From positions 62,001 through 126,000 of the forward strand of contig CAJNDS010002207.1 in the NCBI GenBank assembly GCA_905221605.1: a DNA stretch of 64,000 nt, given 5' to 3'. Position 1 is the stretch's first letter. Each line of letters opens with the position of its first letter. The DNA is from Symbiodinium natans. Its lineage: Eukaryota > Sar > Dinophyceae > Suessiales > Symbiodiniaceae. Below, piece by piece: positions 1 through 11,300 of this stretch. The notes beneath the pieces are model-generated. The model saw only the letters and a list, made by a program, of their open reading frames with translations. It did not search any database and was not told the DNA's origin. The translations under genes and the position numbers were made by a program.

Positions 1-2326
1 TGTGTCGTCAGGTCTTGGCTCTGGGAGTCCGAAAGGCTGACAGGCTTGTGGACGACAGGTGAATTAGGATCAGGTGTGCTTTCAACGGACCGGCTTTCTT
101 GAAATCCATGCCCATGAAAAGAGCCTTCAGTCTTTCATGCCGTGCTGCAATAGGAAATTCTGCACCTCATCACTCACGTCGGGTATGGCTGCGCTTTTCC
201 AGAGAGGCCACTTACATGCCAGCATCATGAGCGGTCTCGGTCTGTGCCGTAGCCGAGATTGATCTGTCGTTGGACCCCTGGGATCTGCAACCAGAACAAA
301 GCGATATGCTGCTGCCAAACGCAACCGTCGGCTTTGCAGGTGGGGCTTCCAACAGATCTCCGAGAAGGCAGGCGCTGTGAGAGTCTTTCTCACGATGGTG
401 ATGTAGGGTGGGGGCGGCTTGTGGGTTCGGAGATGCGTTATGGTTATACGATTTATATGAGATCGTTTGTGTTTTTACAGGTTGTTTTTTGTTCCGCATT
501 GGCTTCGGTCCTGCCGATTCGCAAAATTGGCAGTGAACCTATGCAAAATGCCAGAACATTGCAGAACTCAATCGGTTCTTGACTGATTTCTGCATCTCCT
601 GAGATCTCCTGAGTATGCAAGCGAACGTGAAAGCTGGTCGCTGCGCATGCTTGCGTCGGGTTTTCGACGGACAGCAGCGGGCCAGGTATGCCGTGCTTTG
701 TAGACCATCCAGTGCCCTGCGGTCCACGCATGTCCAGACTACAGACTTGAATTCAGAAGCCTTCTAAAGTCGAAACCCTCCGTGAAACACAAGCCAAAGC
801 CATTCTTTGAACCTGAGCGTTTAGCAGGGCATCCGCTCGGAGCTTTCACGTGCTCTGGACATTGTGCCTTGGCTGGGCAATTGGGCGTGGTTCCGCAAAA
901 AAGGCTGTTTCACGGCTACGGCCGGCTAGGGGTTGCAGAGTGCAAAGTTCTGGGTTTAGGGCAGAGGGGTGTTGAACTTAGCTGCCCGTGAGTGGACTCG
1001 GGAGCTTGATGTGCACAGGCTTTGGGCAGCTGCCCTCCCAGCTACACCGGCCGACAGGGACGCAAGGAGAGAGCCTCCTGGCTGAAGCGGCGCGTTCCTG
1101 CAGAGTCTCCCCCGGTGCACATAAAGCGTGCGTTAGGAAGCCCTTAAAGCCTTCACCTAGTACGCCAAACCAAGTGCTGGCAGCACAGGCTGCGGCTTTG
1201 GATTTCCAGAGTCTTTGAGCCAAAGCTTTTGCAAGGACTGCCATTACTTCTACGAGGATCCCAGCTGCCGTGATCTCATCTCAACCTCTTCGATAAGCAG
1301 ATCAGACAACAAGTAGCGAATGGAGCCGTGAGGTTTCTACCCGTGCCTTGTGAATGAGTACATCTTCCAAGCCTGGCGCACTCGGCAGGGAGGCCGCAGC
1401 TGCAGCCCCTCACTGGAGCACGAGTACTCGCACTGCACACAGGAGTGACGGAGGTCACGGAGGTCAAGCAGTGGTCAAGTCTGGTCTTTGCGCCTTTTCA
1501 GGAGCTGCTCCGCCTGCACGACCCAGAAGGCAGATTGTTTTGGGGAAGGATCCTCGAGTGTCCTTTCTAGTTTTTCTAGGGGACTATGTTCATCTATCGG
1601 TTCTGTCCCAGACGGCCGACCTTCAAAGCCAACATCTACGCCTTCCTCGCAGGGGTTCGGCTCAAGTGCTTCAGAGAGAGACAGAGAGAGAAGCGGGGCC
1701 CGGTGCCCCCGGTGCCCAGGGTAGAAGGGGCCATGTACCGCAATCATCAGCATCTACTCCGCAGGGAGTCGTGGGTTTCTTCTGTTCTCCCATGTTATTT
1801 CCTCGTCTGCAGTCTGCAGGGTCGGTTTCAGAGGTGAATCAGTTGAGCTTGTGGAGCGCGCTCGCGAGGGCTCGCATGCAAGAATTGGCAGCCACCAGCT
1901 TCCGCAAGTGCGCGTGCGCGTGGAAAGGGGTCCGGGAGTGCATGGCAGCCAACCGATCGGTAACCGCCATCGTGAGGCCCCGGCATCGCCAGGGTGCCAT
2001 GGTGCTGGTTGGTTGGTTGGTTGGTTGGTTGGTTGGTTGGTTGGTTGGTTGGTTGGTTGGTTGGTTGGTTGGTTGGTGTGTGTGTGTGTGTGCGCGCGCG
2101 CATGGTTTTGCATGTTCCCATTCCTCAAGATGAGGGTCCACTTTGGAACTTAGCATGTGGCGGGTCCGACAAATCGGACAGACACCTATGTTGGGATCTA
2201 TATGTTGGACGCCGGATCGTTGTTGCATGGCATTGTGATCAGGGGGTTTCGCAGAATGCAGTAGGAGGCCTGTATCTCTGGACCGCAAAGAATGTAAAGA
2301 CTTGGGGGTTTCTTTCCTCTGCTCAG
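1..2326. other. No supportable gene; probably intron or intergenic
   Basis: All six frames give only short, compositionally odd open frames with no recognisable protein. The first exon of the proteasome gene that begins at 2327 should encode only about five residues (Met-Phe-Arg-Asn-Gln type). I could not find it here, so it may be further upstream or diverged. The only clear structure is the microsatellite at 2007-2101. Confidence 0.5.
2007..2101. repeat. (GGTT)n followed by (GT)n and (CG)n microsatellite
   Basis: About 17 units of GGTT run from 2007 to about 2075, then a GT run to about 2092, then alternating CG to 2101. The open frames across it on both strands (Leu-Val-Gly-Trp or Thr-Asn-Gln-Pro repeats) only translate the repeat. 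Confidence 0.95.
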
Positions 2327-4368
2327 GTATGACATGGACTGCATCACCTGGAGCCCTGCGGGGCGGATCCTCCAGGTGGAGTATGCCATGGAAGCCGTGA
2401 AGCAGGGGACACCCGTCCTCGGCTTGCGATCCAAGGCATGCGTTGTCCTGGTCTCTTTCAAGAGAGCCCAGTCAGAGCTGGCGCAGCACCAGCAGAAGAT
2501 CTTCAAGATCGATGACCACATGGCCATTGGTATCTCTGGCCTGACAGCAGATGCGCGTGTCCTGGCCGACTACATGCGGAACGAGTGCCTGAACCATCGC
2601 TATGTCTATGACGCGGCGATGAACGTGGGCCGGCTCGTGGCGCAGGTCGCCGACAAGTCGCAGCAGAAGACCCAGAACTCCTCCAAGCGGCCCTACGGCG
2701 CCCCTTGTCCGCATGGGTCGAAGCATACCTTGCCGAGGGGACTTGCAGTATTGCAGAGGCGTCGGTTTTCTGTCAGTCTGCTGGCAAGAGTCTGCTGGCA
2801 AGGTTGGGCTCCTCGTGGCTGGCTGTGACGAGAAAGGCCCACACCTCTACGAGACTTGCCCGAGCGGCAATTACTTCGAGTCGCTTGGCAGCGCCGAGAT
2901 TCAGCGATCCAATCTCCGCAGACGGCCCGTCTGTGACCCTTCTTGCACAGGTACTACGCCATGGCAATCGGCGGGCGCTCGACATCAGCCAAGACCTACC
3001 TAGCCTCCCGGCCGAAGTGTAGTGACTCTTCCGAGCGCCCAAGCTGCCAGCAACAAAGGGCCTCGTTCTCAGGAGAAGCACTTTGCAGACTTCGAGACGG
3101 CAGACGTGGACGCGCTGGTGAAGCACGGACTTGAGGCATTGAAAGTTGGGGCAGGTGGAGGTTGTTTCATTGGGTGATCGTCGCACGGATTCTCTTCTCT
3201 AGACTGAAGTGTTCAAGTCCATACTGAGTTTGGGGCTCACCTGGGGCCTTGATGTGGTGAGGCTTTGAGACGGAGCAGGAAGCCGCTTATTTCCGAGGGG
3301 AGAGTGAGGCCCCCCAGTTCTGCCCAACTTAAAGCCCACAAGGCCATGAACAAGACGACCTCCTCGGATCAGTCCTTGACGCCCAAGAACACGGCCGTGG
3401 CCGTGATGGAATCGGGAGGTCCGGGGCTTCAGGGCAACCCGCCCCCCCCCAGAATCCCTTGCCGTCCATTCGGAGTTTAGAAAGTTTCGTGGGGGAGGGT
3501 GTGAAGCCATTGTGCGCCGAGCTGTGCTTTTGGGTCTGTCATCTTTCTTTGGGGGTACTTGAAAAGTACTACGACGGGGTCGTCCTCATGCAACATGCAG
3601 CAGGCAAGTATCGCGAGCTCTCGAGTGACGAGCTGCAAAAGTTCATCGACGGTCTGGAGAAGAAGGACCCAAACCACGGGACCCTAAACACGTCTTGTTG
3701 CACGGTCTTTTTCGATAGGATTTGTTGGCATATTATCTCACCCACCTCCTCTAAAACCTTTGGTATCCTCTTGATCTCCTGGAGAACATCTAAGCGTATA
3801 CTAAACCCTCAACCCTAGTAAGCCTACAACCTAAGGCTAAAACCCCCTGAATGGATCGTAATTTTCGCCAACTCAGTTATGAACATTTGCCCGTGAATGC
3901 TCAGCTATGCGGAAGGGAAAACGTCCCCAAGCCCGTCAAACCCCTAAACTCTTGGCCCTGAACCCTATCAACCCTACAAGGCAAGGCCCTAGAGGGCCTG
4001 AAACACCCATAAGCCTTATACACCCAATAAGTCCAAAGTCTACAAGCTTAAGCCTGACCCTGAATCCCGCACACGCAAGCCACAAATCCAAGACCCACAG
4101 GCACTCCACAGTGGGCAAGGGGGACCTCACCCCAGCCAGAGGGGGGGGAGCGTGTAACCCCACACAGAATGGCTGATGTGTCAGCTGATGCCCGCCCCTC
4201 TGTACCCAGCTGGCCCGGCCGGTGATGCCCTCAAGAAGTTCCTTAATAAGCTCCAGATTGAAATGCAGCCGTGCGCAGGCAGATGACGAGCCCATGCCCG
4301 AAGAGCCAGCGCCGGCGGCGGAGCCCACACCGGCGGCGGACGGCGCAGCTCCCATGGACACTTCGTGA
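2327..4368 (+). CDS. PSMA1: 20S proteasome subunit alpha type-1 (seven exons; first exon not found)
   Basis: This encodes a structural alpha-ring subunit of the 20S proteasome; alpha subunits form the gated outer rings and are not catalytic. Exons that join in phase are 2327-2699, 2803-2879, 2951-3002, 3073-3144, 3343-3418, 3604-3691 and 4269-4368 (TGA at 4366). Exon 2327 opens with the alpha signature ([20 protein letters not shown]) followed by EAVKQGTP, then [21 protein letters not shown] and KRPYG. Exon 2803 reads [20 protein letters not shown] and NYFE; exon 2951 reads [15 protein letters not shown]; exon 3073 ends [10 protein letters not shown]; exon 3343 has [12 protein letters not shown]. 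All align in order with animal and plant PSMA1 as I remember them. The visible part is about 278 residues against 263 in human, the excess being an acidic, Ala/Pro-rich tail. The first base (G) should complete the Gln codon of a missing exon of about five codons. The last intron (3692-4268) is the least certain junction. Confidence 0.9.
4210..4268 (+). other. Possible alternative exon or coincidental open frame in last PSMA1 intron
   Basis: After a CAG acceptor at 4207-4209 one frame reads [16 protein letters not shown], which looks protein-like. It runs into TGA at 4282 and is out of frame with the clear C-terminal exon (DDEPMPEE). The best phase-consistent model puts this stretch in the intron. 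An alternative exon or an assembly indel remains possible. Confidence 0.25.
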
Positions 4369-5747
4369 GGCCCACAAGTCTTGGGGGTTGCAATGGCGGC
4401 TTCGAAGTGGCCTGAGATTGCTTGTCTTGCAGTGACGCAGGGGCCGGGCCAAACCGCCTCTTCCGTGACTGGGTTGCAAAACGTGTGGCCCCCCTCCCCC
4501 AGCTTACCTGGAGCTCGTATGATTTTGCAGCAGCTCTTGGGCCCTTGAGGGCGACACGAAGCTTTGCAAAGAGCCGCGTAGGTCGAGGCTTCAAATTTTA
4601 TCCTTTTTCTAGATGGCTCGCTGCTCAGTCAGATCTGCCAAGGACCCGTTGGTGGTGGGGGGGCTGAAATCTCACACGGCCAGAGACAAGCCTGAAGCGC
4701 AGCCTGAAGCGCTGCAATGCGATTCGCCTCAGTACCGCAGGCCTTAGGGCCTTAGGGGGCCAATGCCCATTACGTACAAACCCACACCCCATGATCTACT
4801 TGCAAGCCCCTGCCAGAAGCACAGACATCCAAACGACAAGATCTAGAATCTAGAATGCTCGAACAGCGCGCCGGCATCGTAGCTTTGCAGGTTGCAGCAC
4901 CGTGCAGGATCCAACTGCAGGTGCAGAATGTCTCACGTTGAGACACCAGTGCGGGCGGAACTCCCTCATAGAATATGAGCCCAGATGACATTGCCAGTAT
5001 GTCATGGTGTGGTGCGAAGTTCCTGCCGCCGAGCTGACATGGCACCTATGTGGTGTCAGCTTCTAGGATCCCCAGCGAACAGGACGGGGCCAAAAGAGAC
5101 AGCAAGAGACGTTCTGACCTTCTGACAGCGAGGTTCAGTAGTATAGCCGGCGCAACACAGCAAGCAGGAGGTAACCCTTGTAAGTACTTGTAGCCGCTGT
5201 AGCCTGGAGGCTTTCGCCTCGCGGGTCTGCTGCCACAGGGGCTGCCACGAGGCCTCTACAGGCAGTCAGGGAGATCGCACTTGAAAGGGGCAGTGCGGCT
5301 AAATGGGATGATGGCTGCAGCTCGTGCATTTGCTGACAACCTGAGACGGTACACCTGCCCAAGAGCTCTCAGCGTCAAGTGATGGGAAGGGTACTTGGGG
5401 CTTGAAGTCATGTTTCCGAATCTTGGGTATCAAAAATCTCATTGCGCCACCACGCCGCAGACCAGCGCACAGCATTTGGGGCGACCTCGACGACCTCTGC
5501 CCATTCTGAGCTTTCCGAGTCCGACTTGCCGGGGAAAAAAGGGGCCTTCAGAGCCGAGAGAGGGACAGATCTGCCCTGTTGGAGTGCTGATAGTGTAGTC
5601 ATTTGCTGGCTTATCACCCAGCAAGGGCCACATGAAACCGTCCGGCAGAACCATCTCAACATGCGTATGTACTGCAATGTAGCGGCAACCCTGAGCGTCC
5701 CTAGCCTTGTCAGAGACAGTGAGGACAAGTTCGTTATTCGCCAGGTC

Positions 5748-5767
5748 GGGGGGGGGGGGGGGGGGGG
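5748..5767 (+). repeat. Poly-G tract
   Basis: About 20 consecutive G residues are followed by C and five more G. Tracts like this can form G-quadruplexes and are often mis-sized in assemblies. Confidence 0.9.
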
Positions 5768-8250
5768 CGGGGGCAGGAGTGACTCTTTCTATATCATTGT
5801 AGAGGGGCTGCGTGGTGTTCAGCGTTCAGAGAGAGCGTTTGCAAGACGGTGGCTATGTTGAGTTTGGAGTCTGGTCGTATCGCTGGAGTCTCTTGTGCAT
5901 GTGGAATGCGTACTGCAGTGCTGCAGGCTGTTGGCACAGCTAGCAGTCACGACGATTGACCGCTTGCAATGCACATGGGCCGGCGTCTGTTTAGCAATCT
6001 TGTGCTCAGGCTCCCGGTGATACTGGACTTCGAGTGGGGCTCAGAAACAGGGTCGCCAGGGTGAGGATATCTAAAGGTGCGTCAGGGTTTAGCGGAAGAG
6101 TCGTCGTCGGCTGTTGCCCGTTTTTTCAGTGAAAGCTTTTGTCGGAAGGAGCCTGCAGCCCGCGAGACACCAGCAACAACCATCGCACCAACCGGGTGCA
6201 AGCTCCTCAAGCAACAACAAGCTAAATCTACAAATGTTTTAGGGGTCCCGGTGATAGATAACCAGATAACCTCCCCCCTTATGTTAGGATACCCCAGCAC
6301 GGACAACGATGTCGACGACGGACCATGGGGGTATGCAGCCCGCAAATCCAGGTTGGGTCTTGGAGAACCAGTCCAAGGGCGCGGGGAACGTCTTCGGTAC
6401 CCCGAAGGACTCCGGGTGCTTACTATAAGCATGCTTCCCAGGTTCAGGGTTGTGTTGTCTGCCAAGTTTCCGGCATTCAGGAACCAGCTCCGCATTCAAA
6501 AGATTTTATTTAGGGATGCGGGCAGAACTGGCCTTTTACATATCAAGATCAAGTTCGACTGCCGCATAGCTGAGGCTGCAACTTTCAGGGGTCTCCCTGC
6601 ATGTTGTGTTGCTCATTCGCACCTATCTTGATCTCGACGCGCACCACGGGCGGGAACGGCCACCCTTGGCACACGCAAGCCATGGGGCAGAACATGGAGT
6701 GGCCTCGAAACCCAGGCCCTAGACCAACGGGCAGCCAACGGGCTCATACGCCCTAAAACCCCTAGACTCCCTAGAGGCTTTGCCCCTAGCAAGAAGCTTG
6801 TAGGAAGGACAGTTGACACGCCTGCACAGCCCTCCTGAGTTGAAACGCTCTGGGACCAAAGACTTTGACTATAATTGACTAAGGCAGCTGCCCAACCGTA
6901 ACGGCCCTGAAGACCAAAAAGTCTCCTGGTCGCTTGACAGTACCCCGGCAACGGTCCGCCATTTCAGGGCAGCCCCTCCCCCCCGCGGGGGATGCGTGGG
7001 CCCCAGATCACACCCAAGAGCTCCGTGCTCACAGCTGCGTCGCCATCCACACAGCGGGTTCTGAGGAGAAAGCAGACCTCGCCGAGCCCAGGTGGACGGT
7101 GTGGGATTGTCCCTTTCACCTCACGGATGTGATGCCAAGATATGACGCGATCCAGTCACCCTTCACGGTGCAGGCAGGTTTTGGTTGAACGTCCGGGGCA
7201 GGGTGTGAAGACACCCAACAAGTGGGCCCGGCTAAGTGATGATCCTTGAGCAGGGCTGGCCTAAAGTGCACTTGCGGTCCCGGCTTACCCTGAAACGGAG
7301 ACTGGGGTTCAAAAAGGCAGGAAGTGGACAGGTGCGGTCAATGGCCGCTGCTTCTTAGTCGAGCGTATTCTATCTTAAGGTCCAACATTGGCCTACCAGA
7401 ATGCCATCAACCCCCAATGCATCCCAATTCCCAAACTCCGGTTTTGGATAGGACCGATCGGATCGGTGAGGAGAGATGCGAGTTGAAAGTGGGTTTCTTG
7501 GGTTTGCTGCCATGTCCTGTTCCGAAGGTCCCGTTCGTGGAGATGTCCTACCGGGAGGAGGCTCCTTCAGTTCTTGATCGGGTTCTACTACAGCCTCTTC
7601 CTTCTCATGTAAGGCACAAAAAATCTGCAATTACCTACAGCCTCCACTTATTTTGCATGGCTTGCAACCCTGAAGACCCTAAAGTTGCTTTGCTACATAG
7701 CTGCCGAGCAGAGCCCAAGAATCCTTGTAAGTGGAGCAGCATGCCTGCCTAATTTTGGGGAACCCGGCTTGCGTATTCTTCCTCAGCTTCTTGTATCCCG
7801 AGTTTCTCTTGTCAGCCGTCTCCCCAAAGTGCCATCCAAAGTGCCATCCAAACTGCCATGATTCGTGTCGGTTGTTGATTTAGGGTTCAGGGTTTAGGGT
7901 TTAGGGCGCTCACCTTTCCCGCCTATGACACCGCGCCTGCGGTCATGGCTTTCACGGAGGGGTGTGGTGACAAAATTCTCTAAATTTCCAATAACTTCAG
8001 GCAACAACACGCCAACAGTTCTGAATTTCACAATTCCAAGTTTCTAAGCGAGATTCCCAAACTCCACGGCTCCAAAAGTGTCAGGCTCAGAAAAATTCCA
8101 AGAGCGCTCTCACAGACTGCAACGACAGGATCACCAACAGCACCAACAACACCAACCGCGCCAACAGCACCAGCAGCACCAACAGCAGTGACAAGAGACA
8201 TGGCAGCAGCACCAGTAGCAGTAGCAGCAACAGCGGCTGCTGCGGCGGCC

Positions 8251-8367
<117 letters not shown>

Positions 8368-8452
8368 CCCGCACCCGCACCCCTGCACAACCGCACCCCT
8401 GCACCCCTGCACCCCTGCACCGCTGCACCCCTGCACCCCTGCACCCTGCACT
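8368..8452 (+). repeat. (CCCTGCAC)n minisatellite
   Basis: Directly after the GCA tract, 8-bp units of CCCTGCAC and CACCCG variants repeat about ten times. Confidence 0.8.
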
Positions 8453-10071
8453 TGCACCACCACAACACCGCCAGTAAAAGCCGCAACAGCAGCAGCAACA
8501 TAAGCAACAACACTACCACCAGCCCACCGCCCGAAATTGCTCAAACCTTGTTTGGTTGCAAGCCTGCTGCAGGGGGCAGTGGCTTACCTGAACCTGGTGA
8601 TACGCGAGTCGGCTATGGACGATGAGTCGCTTGCTCCTGGGACGCGAATTCGGAACAGTTCCAAGTTTCTCCGCACTTTCTGCCCCGCTCCTTGCAGGAA
8701 GCCGGGGAAAAAAGTTGGCTCTTGTGTTCCTTGTATTTTCTGTGAGCTTTAGGAATGTTGCAGCAGCAGACCGGGTACCCCGATAGCTTTCCCACTCCCA
8801 GAGTCGTGGTGGCTGCTCAGGACCGGGCCTTGCAAGAAATGAGGCGGCGCCCTTCTATTCTTGTGGGGTCGTTCCAAATTCTACGGGGTAGCCGTGATGA
8901 TGATGGTGGAATCTACAAGAGGACGCACATGTTTCAATCTTTTGGGATGAGGCTTCACCGAGGCTTTTTGCAATTTCGACGCGCAGCTGGAAGCCTTCAG
9001 AAAACGACCGTGCGTTGTTGCTGAATGATTCTTGCATAGTGATTGTGAAGCAATGGGGGTCTTCTGTGTTTGTACGTTTGGTAGCCGAACCCCTTGGATG
9101 CTCTTCCTGTTTCTAGTGATCTGAAACTTATCAAAAACGTGTCTGCGAGAACCCTAAGCCGAGCCCCCTTTTTCGCTCTGCGATGCGGATTCGCCCCAGC
9201 TGTGCAGGAGGGAAACCAAAAACCCTAAATTCTAAACCCCCTCAATTCTAAACCCAGGATCCCTCATCCCCCACACCCAGAGTTCAAGCCCGGCCAAAAA
9301 GAGGCGCGTCATGATCAACCTTGCAAAGCGGCCCGAGATGGTCAAAGCCCCAGAGGATCTCTCGTTTTAGAAGGGTCCACGGATTAACCCTTGGCTTTGG
9401 GTTTCGGGCTTGAGGGGGCAAAAGTAGGGGGGGAGGCCTGTTGGAGTTTGGAGGCGTTTTTGCTCCGAGGTTGGTATGTCGGAGTGGGCACGCACGGGGC
9501 TTGGGGGGTTTCACCTCTCATCAAAGCCCTAGAAGCATTCCTCGGAATATGCTGAATGCACGCAGAATCACCAGACAAAGCCCCGAATGCACCAGACGCA
9601 GCCAGAAACCACCTGGAAGACCCTTCCAGAAACCGCAGAAACCAGAGCATGGTGAGCAGGTGCTGTTGATCCGGACCGATGCACGGCAAGCCACGTCGGC
9701 CCCAAGTCCGCAGAATGGGCGCTTGGGGGGGTTTGTAAGAGTCAGTTTGTGATTGCAGGCGGTATAACTCGGGTTTGTCATCGCCTTCGGTTCCTGTAGG
9801 AACTCTTGTGGGGATACTCTTGGTGCTCCGTGTCCAGGAGGGCAAGGTTGTTGAGGCCGACAACGTAGCACACACACACACACACACGTACATTGATACA
9901 TATGCAAAAAGTATATATGTTACATACGCACACATAGATAGATATATCCATGAAGAGTGTACCCTGCCACAACTTCAAGAACAATGTCCGGGAGGTTTTC
10001 ATTTGCGAAGTGTCGCAGCTCGAGTTGAGGCCTTGGAACTGAGGAGTTTAGCTTATCATTCCGTATCAGCA

Positions 10072-10223
10072 TTAATCTAAGAAATATTCAACATACCCCT
10101 AGGGCATACCCCTTAAAAACGTGAGGGGTATGGTAAGATCCTCCATTAGACTCCCTAATATGATCCTTTCCTTTAGGTTAAGGGGTATGGGTTTGGGGTA
10201 TGGTGAATTATTCTTAGGATTAA
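10072..10223. mobile_element. Fold-back, MITE-like element with about 47-bp imperfect terminal inverted repeats
   Basis: The left arm (10072-10117) and the reverse complement of the right arm (10177-10223) both start TTAATC, continue TAAGAA, then TTCA and CATACCCC, and both have a second CATACCCCTTAA. Over the outer 29 bp I count three mismatches and one single-base gap. Between the arms is about 60 bp, itself partly complementary (an extra AGGGGTATG at about 10123 can pair with either CATACCCCT). There is no coding capacity. The element is much richer in A and T than its surroundings. I could not define a target-site duplication with confidence. Confidence 0.7.
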
Positions 10224-10698
10224 GTTAGCTATAAAATTAAGTATAAAACAAGAAGAACCCGCTAATTCGCTAAACCTTGTAGTCAATCCTAAGCAGATTG
10301 AGCCGACTGAGGTGCCTGCGCTGCGGCATGTCCGGAAGTTCTTGGCTTTTGTGCAGAAGGACTTCTGGCAGGGAGGGTGCAGGATGGGGTCTGGTTGGGG
10401 CCAGCCGCGCGCAGGCAAGCGGTGAGACTTTTGTGGCGGCCAGGACGTGGGAACGGAGAGTGTTCTCGTCGGTCGTGGCAGTGCGATCATCCTTGCCCGG
10501 GCCTAACAGGGCTTTCGAAAGATCACCCCGACTGAGGCTGCAAATGCTGAAGCCATCACTTCCAGAACGGACGCGAAGTTCTCTTAGTTAATTGGGAGAT
10601 GAAGTCCATCTGAGCTGGCAAGCCCAACGGCCGTAGTTTGCAGATTATTTTGAGTCGAGGAGACTCTGCTTGGGTTCTTTGCTGTATCTATTGCGCAG
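10224..10698. other. No gene seen
   Basis: The first 70 bp stay AT-rich (GATTAAGTTAGCTATAAAA) and may belong to a larger element or an intron. The rest has only short open frames without recognisable features. Confidence 0.4.
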
Positions 10699-10708
10699 TT
10701 TGGCTCAG
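10682..10708 (+). other. Possible degenerate spliced-leader relic
   Basis: About 70 bp upstream of the MGCNSS start lies TTTGGCTCAG, close to the 3' end of the dinoflagellate spliced leader (TTTTGGCTCAAG). It is preceded by CTGTATCTATT, which resembles the leader's 5' half (CCGTAGCCATT) with three mismatches, but six bases intervene. This would fit a retroposed, trans-spliced mRNA. The match is imperfect and may be chance. Confidence 0.25.
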
Positions 10709-10775
10709 CTGTAGGTTCTGCCCCTGAATCTGCTTGTGCTGCTTCTCACAAGAGAGCCGCCGCACCGAAACCGCG

Positions 10776-11300
10776 ATGGGTTGCAATAGCTCGATGACCG
10801 TGCCGGCTTTGGAGGTAGTTGTGCAAGACGGGAAGGCAGCCAAAGCTCTTTTTGAGTTTTGCCGCAAGGATGAAAAAGCTGCCCGTCTGTCGAGAGCGCA
10901 CAGGCGCCCCGTGGACATGGATTCGTCATGGGATTTCGAGAGGACGCCTATTGCCGTGCCTTATGGCATGTCCGTCCGCCATGCGCCCACGCGGAAATTG
11001 CACGAGCGGCATCTGGAGAAGCTGAACCGTCTCAGATATGAACAGCAGTTCACTTTTGCTCTTTCTTGTTCACGACGAAGTAACGAAACGCTTAGTAGTC
11101 AGCAGTCGTTTCGGATAATGGCACTCAAAGTTGTCTTGCCATCTCTTCCAAGCTACAGCAAAGGCTTCCTCGCTGGTGTGGAGCATCAGCCCCAAGTGCT
11201 GGAGGACATGATCAACAAGCGGCGTGGTTCGCTTTCAGCCTGGGCCGTCCTTCTGGAGGAAAGTGAAGGAGTCGGTGAGCATGTTAAGCTGACACTCTGA
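10776..11300 (+). CDS. Single-exon protein with N-terminal myristoylation/palmitoylation motif, function unknown
   Basis: The chosen start at 10776 gives MGCNSSMTVPALEVV, a textbook dual-acylation start: Gly2 for N-myristoylation, Cys3 for palmitoylation and Ser6 favoured by N-myristoyltransferase. An upstream in-frame ATG at 10734 would bury this motif, so 10776 is preferred. The 174-residue product is rich in Lys and Arg (DEKAARLSRAHRRPVDM, then RKLHERHLEKLNRLRYEQQ) and should bind the inner face of a membrane. Residues about 95-125 (from 11055) are less protein-like and could hide a short intron, since a GT follows EQQ; the frame recovers as GFLAGVEHQPQVLEDMINKR. TGA is at 11298. I do not recognise a family. 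Confidence 0.55.
   Translation: MGCNSSMTVPALEVVVQDGKAAKALFEFCRKDEKAARLSRAHRRPVDMDSSWDFERTPIAVPYGMSVRHAPTRKLHERHLEKLNRLRYEQQFTFALSCSRRSNETLSSQQSFRIMALKVVLPSLPSYSKGFLAGVEHQPQVLEDMINKRRGSLSAWAVLLEESEGVGEHVKLTL

Noticed and set aside
281-300. TGCAACCAG as the missing first PSMA1 exon (Arg-Asn-Gln)
   Set aside because: The preceding codons do not give Met-Phe and no donor follows, so the match is accidental.
1354-2133. 259-codon + strand frame
   Set aside because: About a quarter is repeat translation (Gly-Trp-Leu-Val). The rest shows no ordered pattern and overlaps several equally open frames.
6077-6631. 184-codon + strand frame
   Set aside because: No start context, domain or splice evidence. 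The amino-acid order looks random, and overlapping minus-strand frames are equally open.
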